Below are positions 52,643 to 62,357 of a DNA stretch of 64,000 nucleotides, in pieces. Position 1 is the stretch's first letter. Every line of letters starts with the position of its first letter. The DNA is from UBA1757 sp045627385 (lineage in GTDB: Bacteria; Bacteroidota; Bacteroidia; Bacteroidales; UBA1402). The notes below the pieces were generated by a model. That model did no database searches and was not told the DNA's origin. It saw only the letters and a list, made by a program, of their open reading frames with translations. The DNA is taken from the NCBI GenBank assembly GCA_045627385.1, contig JAZQNO010000020.1:14954-78953 (forward strand), written 5' to 3'. A program made the position numbers and the translations under genes.

Positions 52643-55600
52643 ATGAGTATGAAAAAGTATATGAAAAGTGTTCTGTTGACAGCTGTAATGGCGCTGGGCA
52701 TGCTCTCTTTTGCGGCTTACGCGCAGGATAACGGCGATATGGTCAACATCAAGGGTCGGGTGTTCAACTCGGCTACCGGAGATCCTGTCGACGGTGCCAA
52801 GGTGAGCATGGGCACTGCCTTTGTCTACACCCTCGATGATGGTACCTTTGTCTTGAAAGTTAAAAATCCCACGTCCATACTTCGGGTCAGTGCCAATGGA
52901 TTCGACAGAGGCGATGTGGAATGGCGCGGTCGTGACAGCGTGATGGTCTATCTTTCGGCTGCCGAGTTCTCCACTCCTATGGGTTATCGTCCTCAGGTGG
53001 ATCCTGCCGATATGACGCTTCTGTCGCGCGGTGCCGCTACCAAGACTGTCGAAGATCTCGACCTGCTTTCGCCGATTGAGACCGTCGAGAGTGTTTTGCT
53101 CGACCGTATGGGCGATATCCGTATCACACGCCGTTCCGGAAAGGAGGGCATCGGTGCCAATATGTATGTCCGCGGTTTCAATTCGATCAACTCGCACTCC
53201 CAGCCGCTGATCATTGTGGACGGCATCATCACGGAAACTTATCTGGATCTGGAGTCCATCCACGACGGATTCAAAGCCAACTACCTGCTCAACATCGATT
53301 TGAAGGATATCGAAAACATTACGGTCATCAAAGACGCCACCTCGCTCTACGGTGCCAAGGCTGCCAACGGTGTCATCCTTATCGAGACGGTCCGCGGTCA
53401 TGACCCTGTCACCCGCATTCTGGCCAACGCTTCCGCCGGAATCACTCTTCCATATCAGACGCTTCCCATGCTCGACGCCGAGCAGAGCCGCGTGCTGGCC
53501 AGCGAAATGTTTGCCGGTACTTCTTACACTATGGCAGAGGTGGACAATATGGCCCTTTTCAACGATGATCCCAACTATCTGTATTACAACCAGTATCACA
53601 ACGAAACGGATTGGAGTGACTGGGTGTTCCAGAATGCTTTCAGCCAGAGCTACGGTGCCCGCGCCACCGGTGGTGACCAGGTCGGTATGTATGCTCTGTC
53701 TGTCGGTTTCCTGACCAATCAAGGTATTCTGGACGGCAATACGATGAACCATCTGAATTTCAGATTCAATTCGGATATCAGCATTTCCAAGACCATCAAT
53801 CTGCCGGTCGATTTCGCCGTCAGTTCGGTGCAGTACAACCTCAACAACGACGGTGTCAGCGCTACGGCGCCCGCTTATCAGGCAGCCATCAAGTCTCCGA
53901 TGTTCTATCCGTATTCGTATTCGCGTGTAAAGAACGATAACGGCATTTATCCTGTCACTTCGGAAATGGAAGATTATGACATCCTGCTGGTCAACAATCC
54001 TGTCTCCATCCTGAACTTGGCAGAGCAGTCGAGCAAGCAGACCACATTCACGGCATCTGCCCGTCCGAAATGGGATATCAACCAGCACATGTCGCTGAAA
54101 GGAACGGCAGCCTATGCCCTCAACAAATTCTACGAATCTTATTTCACTCCGATTCTGGGTGTGGCTCCGCGTGTCGAATTCTCTTCGGGCGGTTATACCC
54201 AAAGATACCTCAACGAGGCTAAGTCTCAGAGTATGCGTGACATCCGCAATACCTTCGAACTGACTTATGATTACCACAACAGTTTCGGCGGCAATTCGCT
54301 CAAGGCGATGGCCGGATGGCGCTATATGAAGGAATTCCGCGTATGGGATCTGGTCGGCGGTTACAATACCGGTGAAGACAACCAGACTTTCGTAAAGGCC
54401 GACCTGTCTTACAAATTCATGGACGGAGAAGACCGCACGGTCAAGAATCTGTCTTATTTCGCCAATGCGGACTGGAACTATCTCGAAAAGTATTACTTGA
54501 ATGCCACGGTCTCGATGAACGCCTCGTCGCGTTTCGGCAAGAATATCGACGGCGCATTGAACCTCTTCGGTGTCAACTGGGCCGTATTTCCTTCCATGAC
54601 GGCAGCTTGGCTGGTTTCGGCCGAAGACTTTATGGCAGACCTCAACATGCTCGACATGTTAAAGCTTCGTGCCAGCTACGGTCTGACCGGCAATGACGAC
54701 ATCGAGGATTATCTGTCGTACGCCTACTTCGTTTCCTCCAACTATTATGGCAACCTGAACGGTCTTGTACTGGGCAATCTGGGCAATACCAGACTGAAGT
54801 GGGAAACGACGACCAAGGCCAACTTCGGTGTCGATCTGTCGCTCTTCCGCAACCGTTTTTCGGTGTCTGCCGACGTGTTCAGCCACCGCACTAAAGATTT
54901 GCTGGCTCTGAAGGCACTGAATCCGATTGCCGGTTTCGATTCCTACTGGGCCAACGACGGCGAGCTCACCAACAAAGGTTACGATGTGTCTGCCAACCTG
55001 CGTCTGATTGATACGAAGAATTTCCGTTGGGAAGCCTCCGTATCGGCTGCCCATTACAAGAATGAGATTGTCAGCCTGGCCAACGGCGATTATCTGACCG
55101 ACCTGTATGACGGACAGATTCTGACGGCTGTCGGCGGTCCTATCGGCCAGTTCTACGGCTTGAAGGCCATCAAGGTGCTGAAGAACGATGCAGAAGCATC
55201 CACAGCCAACTATCTGGGTAACGATTATGTCTATCTGGTGGGTGAAGATACTTCGAAGAAGCCCTTTACAGCCGGAAACATGTTGTTTGAAGACGTCAAC
55301 AAAGACGGCTTTATCGACGAGCACGACAAGCAGGTCATCGGCGATCCGAATCCCGACCTGACGGGTATGCTCAGTTCCAAGATTTCCTACAAGGGTGTCA
55401 GCCTCACCGCCATGTTCAACTATTCGCTTGGCAACGATGTCTACAACTACTATCGCCGTCAGCTGGAATCCTTGAGCGGTTTCGACAATCAGACCATTGC
55501 GACTCTTAACCGCTGGAGATCGGAAAAGCAACAGACCGTGACCATGCCGAAGGCGACCTACGGAGATCCCATGGGCAACTCCACTTTCTCCAGCCGTTGG

Positions 55601-55843
55601 ATTGAGGACGGCTCCTTCCTGCGTCTGAGCAGTCTGAAACTCGCATGGGATGTGCCCTACAAGATTCCCAACATCAACGGACTCACCATTTGGGCCGCCG
55701 CCAACAATCTGGCGCTTTGGACCCACTATTTGGGCCTGGATCCCGAAACGTCCATTTCGACCAATGTCCTCTGCCAGGGTATTGATGCCGGTCTGCAGCC
55801 TCAGTGCCAGTCGTTTATGTTTGGCCTTAAGTTCAATCTCTAA
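52643..55843 (+). CDS. SusC/RagA-family TonB-linked outer-membrane transporter (second copy)
   Basis: 1066 residues. Signal peptide ends at FAAYAQ; a short carboxypeptidase-regulatory-like domain (about 33-100) is followed by a plug with RRSGKEGIGANMYVRGFNSI and VIKDATSLYGAKAANGVILI, then the barrel, ending in SFMFGLKFNL. The plug signature differs from the first copy and the two proteins look like divergent paralogues, not a recent duplication. A loop with DVNKDGFIDEHDK (near residue 885) matches a calcium-binding EF-hand-like pattern, seen also in many SusC proteins. Last but one gene of the operon; SusD follows after 18 bases. Confidence 0.94.
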   Translation: MSMKKYMKSVLLTAVMALGMLSFAAYAQDNGDMVNIKGRVFNSATGDPVDGAKVSMGTAFVYTLDDGTFVLKVKNPTSILRVSANGFDRGDVEWRGRDSVMVYLSAAEFSTPMGYRPQVDPADMTLLSRGAATKTVEDLDLLSPIETVESVLLDRMGDIRITRRSGKEGIGANMYVRGFNSINSHSQPLIIVDGIITETYLDLESIHDGFKANYLLNIDLKDIENITVIKDATSLYGAKAANGVILIETVRGHDPVTRILANASAGITLPYQTLPMLDAEQSRVLASEMFAGTSYTMAEVDNMALFNDDPNYLYYNQYHNETDWSDWVFQNAFSQSYGARATGGDQVGMYALSVGFLTNQGILDGNTMNHLNFRFNSDISISKTINLPVDFAVSSVQYNLNNDGVSATAPAYQAAIKSPMFYPYSYSRVKNDNGIYPVTSEMEDYDILLVNNPVSILNLAEQSSKQTTFTASARPKWDINQHMSLKGTAAYALNKFYESYFTPILGVAPRVEFSSGGYTQRYLNEAKSQSMRDIRNTFELTYDYHNSFGGNSLKAMAGWRYMKEFRVWDLVGGYNTGEDNQTFVKADLSYKFMDGEDRTVKNLSYFANADWNYLEKYYLNATVSMNASSRFGKNIDGALNLFGVNWAVFPSMTAAWLVSAEDFMADLNMLDMLKLRASYGLTGNDDIEDYLSYAYFVSSNYYGNLNGLVLGNLGNTRLKWETTTKANFGVDLSLFRNRFSVSADVFSHRTKDLLALKALNPIAGFDSYWANDGELTNKGYDVSANLRLIDTKNFRWEASVSAAHYKNEIVSLANGDYLTDLYDGQILTAVGGPIGQFYGLKAIKVLKNDAEASTANYLGNDYVYLVGEDTSKKPFTAGNMLFEDVNKDGFIDEHDKQVIGDPNPDLTGMLSSKISYKGVSLTAMFNYSLGNDVYNYYRRQLESLSGFDNQTIATLNRWRSEKQQTVTMPKATYGDPMGNSTFSSRWIEDGSFLRLSSLKLAWDVPYKIPNINGLTIWAAANNLALWTHYLGLDPETSISTNVLCQGIDAGLQPQCQSFMFGLKFNL

Positions 55844-55861
55844 TCGCAAAAGAACAAGCTT

Positions 55862-57655
55862 ATGAAACGCTTTAATGTATATGTATGCCTGTTGGCTGTA
55901 TTAGCTCCGGCATTCGTTTCCTGCGAAAAGATGCTCGAGGTGGAGTCGAACCGCTATCTGATGGCGAAAGACAACAAACTCGACAACCCCAACGATTCTC
56001 TTTACTCCATTGCCGGCATTTTGAACAAACTGCAGACATTGGGTGACGACTATGTGATTTTGGGTGAGTTGCGTGCCGATATGATGGACGTCACTCACAA
56101 TGCCGACATCAACCTGCGTGAAGTGTCGGAACTGATGAATCTGTCGGAAGACAGCTACTGGAACAACGTCAATGACTACTATGTGGTCATCAATCACTGC
56201 AATTATCTGATTCAGAATATGGATACATCGGTGATGGTGAACGGTGCCAAACCGCTTACCGAGGACTGGGCCGCCGCCAAGGCCATCCGTGCCTGGGTCT
56301 ATATGCAGTTGGCTTTGAACTATGGTGAGGCTTATTATTTCGTTTCGCCCATTCTGACAATCGAAGATGTGAGCAAAACCAGAACCAAGCTGAACCGGAG
56401 TGAACTTTTCGACCAGCTGATTCTGGATCTGAAGGACATTGAAGGCATCAAGATGCCCGATTACGGTAGCATGGGAGGAGTGCAATCCAGTCTGGTGTTC
56501 CCGTCGGTCAATTATATGCTCGGTGAATTGTACCTCTGGCAGAATGAATATGAGAATGCCGCCAGAGTCTTCTATCAGGATATTTTCGACAACCGCCGCA
56601 CCGTCAATTCTACCACGGCCAGTTACGTAACGAGTGAGACGGATGCCTACGACACCTATTTTTCCATCACCGATAAATGGTCGACTTCTCTGCAGGCCAA
56701 TACCGCAGGTGGAGATGTCATATTTGCCATTCCATACTATTACTCGTCTTTGTACGGTCATTTCGAGCAGTGTCCCTTATACCGTCTGACCTATGCCGAC
56801 TACAAACTGTTTCCGTCGGAACGTGCTGTCGACTGGTTCGAAAGTCAGACTTATACCGGATACAACCGCCGTGGTGGCGGTTCGACTGACAACGATGACA
56901 CTTCCGAAGATGAGGGTATTCAAGAAGGTTCCAATGACAACTCAATCGTAGAGTTCTCCGGTGACCTGCGCGGCCGTTGGGGCAGTTACGGCCGTTTGTC
57001 CGGCCAGATTGTCATTAATGGTGTCGGCAGTTCGTCGGCCGTTACGGACAACTCGGATGAACTTTTGGATGAAGAGTTCCAGATTACCAAGGAACCGGAT
57101 GGCTCGCCTTACATCAGAATTTACAGCAGCGATATCATCTATGTGCAACGTGCGTCTGTTGAATATCTGCGTTTTGCCGAGGCTGTCAACCGCTATGGTT
57201 GTCCTTCGCTGGCCCTTGCTGTGATCAATTATGGTCTTTCCAACAACATTCTGGCCGACTCCACCAAGGTCAACCCCTCCGAATTGGGCCAAGACTTCAC
57301 GGACTGGAGTTCGGACCGTTTCAGCCGGAATATCGGTACCCGTTCACGCGGTCAAGGCGTTGCCAAACCGGTTTCTCTTGAAGATTATGCTGAACTTGAC
57401 ACTATTCCGACCCGCGCAGACTCCATCAAATGGGTTGAGAAACTCATTCTGGAAGAATGTGCTTTCGAATCGGCTTTCGAGGGTACCCGTTTTCAGGACC
57501 TGATGCGTTTCACCCTGCATGAGCCTAGTGCCAACTATATCGGCAAGGCCATCGGCCTGAAACACGGTGAGGCAGAGAGTGACGAAACCGGAGCGTATCA
57601 TCTCTGGCTGAAAGACCAGAAGAACTGGTACCTGCCGTACCCTGATTACGAATAA
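55862..57655 (+). CDS. SusD/RagB-family outer-membrane lipoprotein (second copy)
   Basis: 597 residues. Lipoprotein signal with Cys21 (AFVSC). SusD-type helices follow (AAKAIRAWVYMQLALNYGEAY, split here as AIRAWVYMQLALNYG), with the C-terminal ESAFEGTRFQDLMRF helix typical of the family. It is about 50 residues longer than the first copy because of an inserted Gly/Asp/Glu-rich low-complexity stretch near residues 338-362 and a following Gly/Ser-rich segment, which would be an exposed loop. A terminator follows 19 bases after the stop. Confidence 0.92.
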   Translation: MKRFNVYVCLLAVLAPAFVSCEKMLEVESNRYLMAKDNKLDNPNDSLYSIAGILNKLQTLGDDYVILGELRADMMDVTHNADINLREVSELMNLSEDSYWNNVNDYYVVINHCNYLIQNMDTSVMVNGAKPLTEDWAAAKAIRAWVYMQLALNYGEAYYFVSPILTIEDVSKTRTKLNRSELFDQLILDLKDIEGIKMPDYGSMGGVQSSLVFPSVNYMLGELYLWQNEYENAARVFYQDIFDNRRTVNSTTASYVTSETDAYDTYFSITDKWSTSLQANTAGGDVIFAIPYYYSSLYGHFEQCPLYRLTYADYKLFPSERAVDWFESQTYTGYNRRGGGSTDNDDTSEDEGIQEGSNDNSIVEFSGDLRGRWGSYGRLSGQIVINGVGSSSAVTDNSDELLDEEFQITKEPDGSPYIRIYSSDIIYVQRASVEYLRFAEAVNRYGCPSLALAVINYGLSNNILADSTKVNPSELGQDFTDWSSDRFSRNIGTRSRGQGVAKPVSLEDYAELDTIPTRADSIKWVEKLILEECAFESAFEGTRFQDLMRFTLHEPSANYIGKAIGLKHGEAESDETGAYHLWLKDQKNWYLPYPDYE

Positions 57656-57674
57656 TTATTTAAAACTCTGATAG

Positions 57675-57713
57675 AGAGGGGGTTCCCGAAATTGCGGGAT
57701 TCCCCTCTTTTTT
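57675..57713 (+). terminator. Rho-independent terminator of the FAS1-SusCD operon
   Basis: AGAGGGG (57675-57681) pairs with CCCCTCT (57702-57708) and an inner TCCCG/CGGGA helix extends the stem, followed by TTTTT. It ends the six-gene operon before the ATPase promoter. Confidence 0.85.
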
Positions 57714-57749
57714 GTGCCTAAAGGTCTGGGAAAAATGAGGTATTTTGAG

Positions 57750-57757
57750 TACCTTCG
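57750..57757 (+). promoter_or_regulatory. Possible -7 promoter element for the V/A-type ATPase operon
   Basis: TACCTTCG differs from TAnnTTTG by one base and lies 31 bases before the atpE ATG. It sits just after the upstream operon's terminator, where a promoter is expected. No clear -33 box. Confidence 0.4.
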
Positions 57758-57788
57758 CGCACAAAAGACAACAATTTTTTTCCCCTAT

Positions 57789-58376
57789 ATGAATACTATC
57801 CAAGAACTGACCGAACAGCTTTTCCACGAGGGTGTTGAGAAAGGCAATCAGGAGGCTGGAGCCATTGTCGCTGCTGCCCGCAAACAGAGTGAAGACCTGC
57901 TTTCAGAAGCCAAGAAACAGGCTGAAGCCATTCTGGCCGATGCCGGCAAGAAGGCTGCCGAACTCGACAAGAACACCAAGGCCGAACTGAAACTTTTCGC
58001 CGCCCAGTCGGTGGAAGCCCTCAAGTCGGAAGTGGTCGACCTGCTCAACGGCAAGGTGGTCGAAGCGGCTGTGGAACAAGCCACATCAGACAAGAATTTC
58101 ATGCAGCAGATGCTGCTGACTTTCGTTCAGAACTGGGCATCGAAAGGCGAACTCTGCATCGAGACCGCCGACGAGGCCGCGCTGACGGCTTTCTTCAAGG
58201 CCAAAGCCGCTGAAGAACTCAAGAAGGGTCTCCAGATCCGTCAGGTCAACGGCAATGAAACCGATTTCACCTTGGCCGCAGCCGACGGCTCCTACAAGAT
58301 CCAGTTCGGAAAGCAGGATTTCGTGGAATATTTCAAGGAATTCCTCCGTCCCCGTCTTGTCGAAATGCTCTTCTAA
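57789..58376 (+). CDS. atpE: V/A-type ATP synthase subunit E
   Basis: Peripheral stalk subunit, 195 residues. The N-terminal half is a long charged coiled coil (AIVAAARKQSEDLLSEAKKQ, AEAILADAGKKAAELDKNTK) and the C-terminal half a mixed globular head, the layout of V-ATPase subunit E. The ATG at 57789 gives the family N-terminus; the frame upstream is open but covers the promoter. Followed after 9 bases by the DUF2764 gene. Confidence 0.85.
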   Translation: MNTIQELTEQLFHEGVEKGNQEAGAIVAAARKQSEDLLSEAKKQAEAILADAGKKAAELDKNTKAELKLFAAQSVEALKSEVVDLLNGKVVEAAVEQATSDKNFMQQMLLTFVQNWASKGELCIETADEAALTAFFKAKAAEELKKGLQIRQVNGNETDFTLAAADGSYKIQFGKQDFVEYFKEFLRPRLVEMLF

Positions 58377-58385
58377 GCTCCGGAT

Positions 58386-59219
58386 ATGTCAAAGTATTAC
58401 TATCTGGTCACCGGTCTGCCCGACATCACAGCCGACGACGGCAAGCTGTCCATGGGCTATGAGGAGTGCCTTTCGCAGCTGATGCAGGCGCTTACGGCCA
58501 GCGACCGCCGTCTGGCGGGCTATTTCCGCATGACCTACGACAACCGGAACCTGCTGGCCTGGCTGCGCGACAAAGAAGCCGCTTTCCATCCGTTGGGAAG
58601 CATCAGCGCCGAGCAGTTTCAGGAACAGTTGTCCGAAGCCGACTATGACGACCGCAAGCCGCTTCCCGGTGTGCCCGCCTATATGCTTCTGTTCTTGAAA
58701 GAACGCATCGAAGGCCTAATCCCGGAGGGTGGGGAGGAGAACCGCCTGACGGCTCTGTTCTACGAGTTTGCCGCTCAAGCGCCCAATGCCATGGTCCGCA
58801 ACTGGTTTGCTTTCGAACAGAACCTCAACAACATTCAATTGGCCCTCAACTGTCGCAAGTACGGACTTGATGTGGAAGGTCAACTGGTGGGCGACAATGA
58901 AATCTGCCAGGCGCTGGCCAATTCTACGGCCCGCGATTTTAACCTGTCGCAGGTGTTCCCCCAGATGGACAGCCTGCTGCGCATCAGTGAAGAACCCGAC
59001 CTGCTCGAACGGGAGAAGAAGATTGACCGTCTCAAATGGGCCTATCTGGATGAACTCTGTGAAAGCTGTCATTTCTCAGTGGAACTGTTGCTTGCCTATT
59101 TGGTCAAACTGCAGAGCTTGGAACGCTGGATCGCTCTCGACGCACGCACCGGCGAGGAAAAATTCCGCAGCCTGATTGCGTCGCTCAAAGAAAACGTCGC
59201 CATTCCCAAAGAGGCGTAA
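58386..59219 (+). CDS. DUF2764 protein of the V/A-type ATPase operon
   Basis: 277 residues, soluble and largely helical, no signal peptide. MSKYYYLVTGLPDI and the later MVRNWFAFEQNLNNIQLALN and WAYLDELCESCHFSVELLLA segments are what is seen in DUF2764 proteins, which occur in V-type ATPase operons of Bacteroidota, spirochaetes and chlamydiae. The place in the operon, between E and A, is where a subunit C gene would sit in other bacteria, so a central-stalk cap role (subunit C-like) is plausible but not shown by sequence motifs. 36 bases to atpA. Confidence 0.8.
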   Translation: MSKYYYLVTGLPDITADDGKLSMGYEECLSQLMQALTASDRRLAGYFRMTYDNRNLLAWLRDKEAAFHPLGSISAEQFQEQLSEADYDDRKPLPGVPAYMLLFLKERIEGLIPEGGEENRLTALFYEFAAQAPNAMVRNWFAFEQNLNNIQLALNCRKYGLDVEGQLVGDNEICQALANSTARDFNLSQVFPQMDSLLRISEEPDLLEREKKIDRLKWAYLDELCESCHFSVELLLAYLVKLQSLERWIALDARTGEEKFRSLIASLKENVAIPKEA

Positions 59220-59255
59220 ATCCCCATATGCACAAAATTTTTAACGAATACGATA

Positions 59256-61013
59256 ATGTCAACTAAAGGAACAGTAAAAGGAATCATTTCCAATCTGGTG
59301 ATCGTGACCGTTGACGGCCCGGTGTCGCAGAATGAAATCTGCTACATCCTTACCGCCGGCACCCGGCTCATGGCTGAGGTCATCAAGGTGATCGGTGCCG
59401 ATGCCTACGTGCAGGTCTTCGAAAGCACCCGTGGCCTGAAAGTGGGCAGCGAAGTGGAATTCTCCGGCCACATGCTGGAGGTGCTGCTCGGCCCGGGCCT
59501 TCTGTCGCGCAACCTCGACGGTCTGGAAAACGACCTCGACAAGATGGAGGGCGTCTTCCTCCGTCGCGGACAGTACACCTCTCCGCTCGATGAAGAGAAG
59601 CTGTGGGATTTCAAGGCCATCGCCAAGGTGGGCGACCGCGTGGATGCCGCCGCCTGGCTGGGCGAAGTGGACGAAAACCAGCAGCCGCACAAGATTATGG
59701 TCCCCTTCACTTTCAAGGGCCAGTACACCGTCAAGAGCATCGTCGCCGACGGCCAGTACAGAATAAATGACACCATCGCCGTCCTGAGCGACGAGAACGG
59801 TCAGGACGTGAATGTGACCATGGTACAGCGCTGGCCCGTCAAGAAGGCCATCACCGCCTATAAGGAAAAACCGCGTCCCTTCCGTCTGCTCGAAACCGGT
59901 GTCCGCATCATCGATATCGCCAACCCCATCGTCGAGGGCGGTACGGGATTCATCCCCGGTCCTTTCGGTACAGGCAAGACGGTGCTTCAGCATGCCATTT
60001 CCAAACAGGCCGAAGCCGACATCGTCATCATGGCAGCCTGCGGCGAACGTGCCAATGAGGTGGTCGAAATCTTCACCGAGTTCCCCGAACTGGTCGACCC
60101 GCATACCGGTCGCAAACTGATGGAACGCACCATCATCGTGGCCAATACGTCCAATATGCCTGTGGCCGCCCGTGAGGCCTCTGTCTACACGGCCATGACC
60201 ATTGCCGAATATTACCGTTCGATGGGTCTGAAGGTGTTGCTGATGGCCGACTCCACTTCTCGTTGGGCTCAGGCGCTGCGTGAAATGTCGAACCGTCTGG
60301 AGGAACTTCCCGGACAGGACGCTTTCCCGATGGACCTTTCCGCCATCATCTCGGCCTTCTACGGCCGTGCCGGCTACGTGTATCTCAACAACGGACAGAC
60401 CGGTTCCATCACTTTCATCGGTACGGTTTCGCCTGCCGGCGGCAATCTGAAGGAACCTGTGACCGAAGGCACCAAGAAAGCCGCCCGCTGTTTCTATGCC
60501 CTGGAACAGGCCCGTGCCGACCGCAAGCGCTATCCGGCTGTCAACCCCATCGATTCTTATTCCAAATACATCGAATATCCGGAGTTCGAAGAGTACATCT
60601 CACAGCTCATTTCCCCCGACTGGATTCCCATGGTCAACGAAATGAAGACTTTGATGCAGCGCGGCAAGGAAGTGCAGGAGCAGATCAACATCCTGGGTGA
60701 CGACGGTGTGCCTCTCGATTACCATCTCACGTTCTGGAAATCGGAAATCGTCGATTTCGTGGTGCTGCAGCAGGATGCCTTCGACCGCATCGACGCCGTA
60801 TGTCCCATCGAACGCCAGCAGTATATGCTCCGCAAGGTGATGGGCATTGTCCGTACCGATTTCCGCTTCGACAGTTTCAGCGAGGTGATGGAATATTTCA
60901 AACGTATGATCAATGCCTTGCGCCAGATGAACTACAGCGAGTTCCACAGCGCCGACTTCGAGAAGTTCGAGAAGGAGACCGACCAGATCATCAGTGAAAG
61001 GGCAATCCGTTAA
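59256..61013 (+). CDS. atpA: V/A-type ATP synthase catalytic subunit A
   Basis: Catalytic subunit that hydrolyses or makes ATP. 585 residues. Walker A loop GPFGTGKT at residues 235-242; the V/A-type non-homologous region precedes it (about 110-190); LMADSTSRWAQALREMSNRL holds the Walker B region and its following Arg; FIGTVSPAGGNLKEPVTEGT is typical of A subunits. The pump direction and ion (sodium or proton) cannot be read from this subunit. 12 bases to atpB. Confidence 0.97.
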   Translation: MSTKGTVKGIISNLVIVTVDGPVSQNEICYILTAGTRLMAEVIKVIGADAYVQVFESTRGLKVGSEVEFSGHMLEVLLGPGLLSRNLDGLENDLDKMEGVFLRRGQYTSPLDEEKLWDFKAIAKVGDRVDAAAWLGEVDENQQPHKIMVPFTFKGQYTVKSIVADGQYRINDTIAVLSDENGQDVNVTMVQRWPVKKAITAYKEKPRPFRLLETGVRIIDIANPIVEGGTGFIPGPFGTGKTVLQHAISKQAEADIVIMAACGERANEVVEIFTEFPELVDPHTGRKLMERTIIVANTSNMPVAAREASVYTAMTIAEYYRSMGLKVLLMADSTSRWAQALREMSNRLEELPGQDAFPMDLSAIISAFYGRAGYVYLNNGQTGSITFIGTVSPAGGNLKEPVTEGTKKAARCFYALEQARADRKRYPAVNPIDSYSKYIEYPEFEEYISQLISPDWIPMVNEMKTLMQRGKEVQEQINILGDDGVPLDYHLTFWKSEIVDFVVLQQDAFDRIDAVCPIERQQYMLRKVMGIVRTDFRFDSFSEVMEYFKRMINALRQMNYSEFHSADFEKFEKETDQIISERAIR

Positions 61014-61025
61014 TACACCGCAGTT

Positions 61026-62348
61026 ATGGCAACAAAAGCATTTCAGAAGATTTATACCAAGATAACCCAGATTACCAAGGCAACCTGTACGCTCAAGGCT
61101 ACCAACGTGGGTTACGACGAACTGGCCACCGTGGACGGGCATCTCGCTCAGGTGGTCAAGATTATGGGCGATGACATCACGCTGCAGGTGTTCGGCGGCA
61201 CGGAAGGCCTCCGTACCAATGCGGAAGTGGTCTTTCTGGGCAAGGCTCCGACGCTACGCGTGGGCGACCAGCTGGCCGGCCGTTTCTTCAACGCTTTCGG
61301 CGATCCTATCGACGGAGGTCCGGTGCCCGAGGGCAAGGAAGTGGAAATCGGCGGTCCTTCGGTCAATCCCGTGCGCCGTATGCAGCCTTCGGAACTGATT
61401 GCCACCGGTATCGCCGGCATCGACCTGAACAATACGTTGGTGTCGGGCCAGAAGATTCCTTTCTTCGCCGATCCCGACCAACCCTACAACCAGGTGATGG
61501 CCAATGTGGCCCTGCGCGCCCAGACCGACAAGATCATCCTGGGCGGCATGGGTCTGACCAACGATGACTATCTGTATTTCAAGAACGTGTTCAGCAATGC
61601 CGGTGTGCTTGACCATATCGTCAGCTTCATCAACACCACCGAGAATCCTCCGGTGGAGCGTCTGCTGATTCCCGACATGGCGCTGACCGCGGCCGAATAT
61701 TTCGCCGTCGAAAAGAATGAGAAGGTGCTGGTGCTCCTGACCGACATGACGCTGTATGCCGATGCATTGTCCATCGTGTCGAACCGAATGGACCAGATTC
61801 CTTCCAAGGACTCCATGCCCGGTTCGCTCTATTCCGATCTGGCGAAGATTTATGAGAAGGCCGTACAGTTCGAGGCCGGAGGTTCCATCACCATCATTGC
61901 TGTCACCACTTTGAGCGGCGGCGACATCACGCATGCCATCCCCGACAACACCGGTTACATCACCGAAGGCCAGCTCTATCTGCGCCGAGACTCCGATGTG
62001 GGCAAGGTCATCGTCGATCCTTTCCGCAGTCTGTCCCGTCTGAAACAGCTGGTCATCGGCAAGAAGACCCGCGAAGACCATCCGCAGGTGATGAACGCCG
62101 CCGTGCGTCTGTTCTCCGATGCCGCCAACGCCAAGACCAAACTGGAAAACGGTTTCGACCTGAGCGACTACGACGAGCGCGCTCTGGCGTTCGCCAAGGA
62201 ATATTCCTCCCAGATCCTTTCTGTCGATGTCAATATCGATACGGTGGAGATGCTCGACCGGACCTGGCAGATCATGGCCCGCAATTTCAAGGTGGAAGAA
62301 CTCAACATCAAGCAGCAGCTGGTCGACAAGTATTTCCCAAAAAACTGA
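61026..62348 (+). CDS. atpB: V/A-type ATP synthase regulatory subunit B
   Basis: Non-catalytic nucleotide-site subunit, 440 residues. No Walker A lysine motif, as expected for B; LVSGQKIPFFADPDQPYNQV, LIPDMALTAAEYFAVEKNEK and ITIIAVTTLSGGDITHAIPD are family blocks. It alternates with A in the hexameric head. 9 bases to atpD. Confidence 0.97.
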   Translation: MATKAFQKIYTKITQITKATCTLKATNVGYDELATVDGHLAQVVKIMGDDITLQVFGGTEGLRTNAEVVFLGKAPTLRVGDQLAGRFFNAFGDPIDGGPVPEGKEVEIGGPSVNPVRRMQPSELIATGIAGIDLNNTLVSGQKIPFFADPDQPYNQVMANVALRAQTDKIILGGMGLTNDDYLYFKNVFSNAGVLDHIVSFINTTENPPVERLLIPDMALTAAEYFAVEKNEKVLVLLTDMTLYADALSIVSNRMDQIPSKDSMPGSLYSDLAKIYEKAVQFEAGGSITIIAVTTLSGGDITHAIPDNTGYITEGQLYLRRDSDVGKVIVDPFRSLSRLKQLVIGKKTREDHPQVMNAAVRLFSDAANAKTKLENGFDLSDYDERALAFAKEYSSQILSVDVNIDTVEMLDRTWQIMARNFKVEELNIKQQLVDKYFPKN

Positions 62349-62357
62349 TGAGCTCTT

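Noticed and set aside
52178..54277. Long minus-strand open frame across the FAS1/SusC junction
   Set aside because: Antisense to two well-supported genes; composition is typical of a shadow frame. The same holds for 44058-45929 and 5104-7068.
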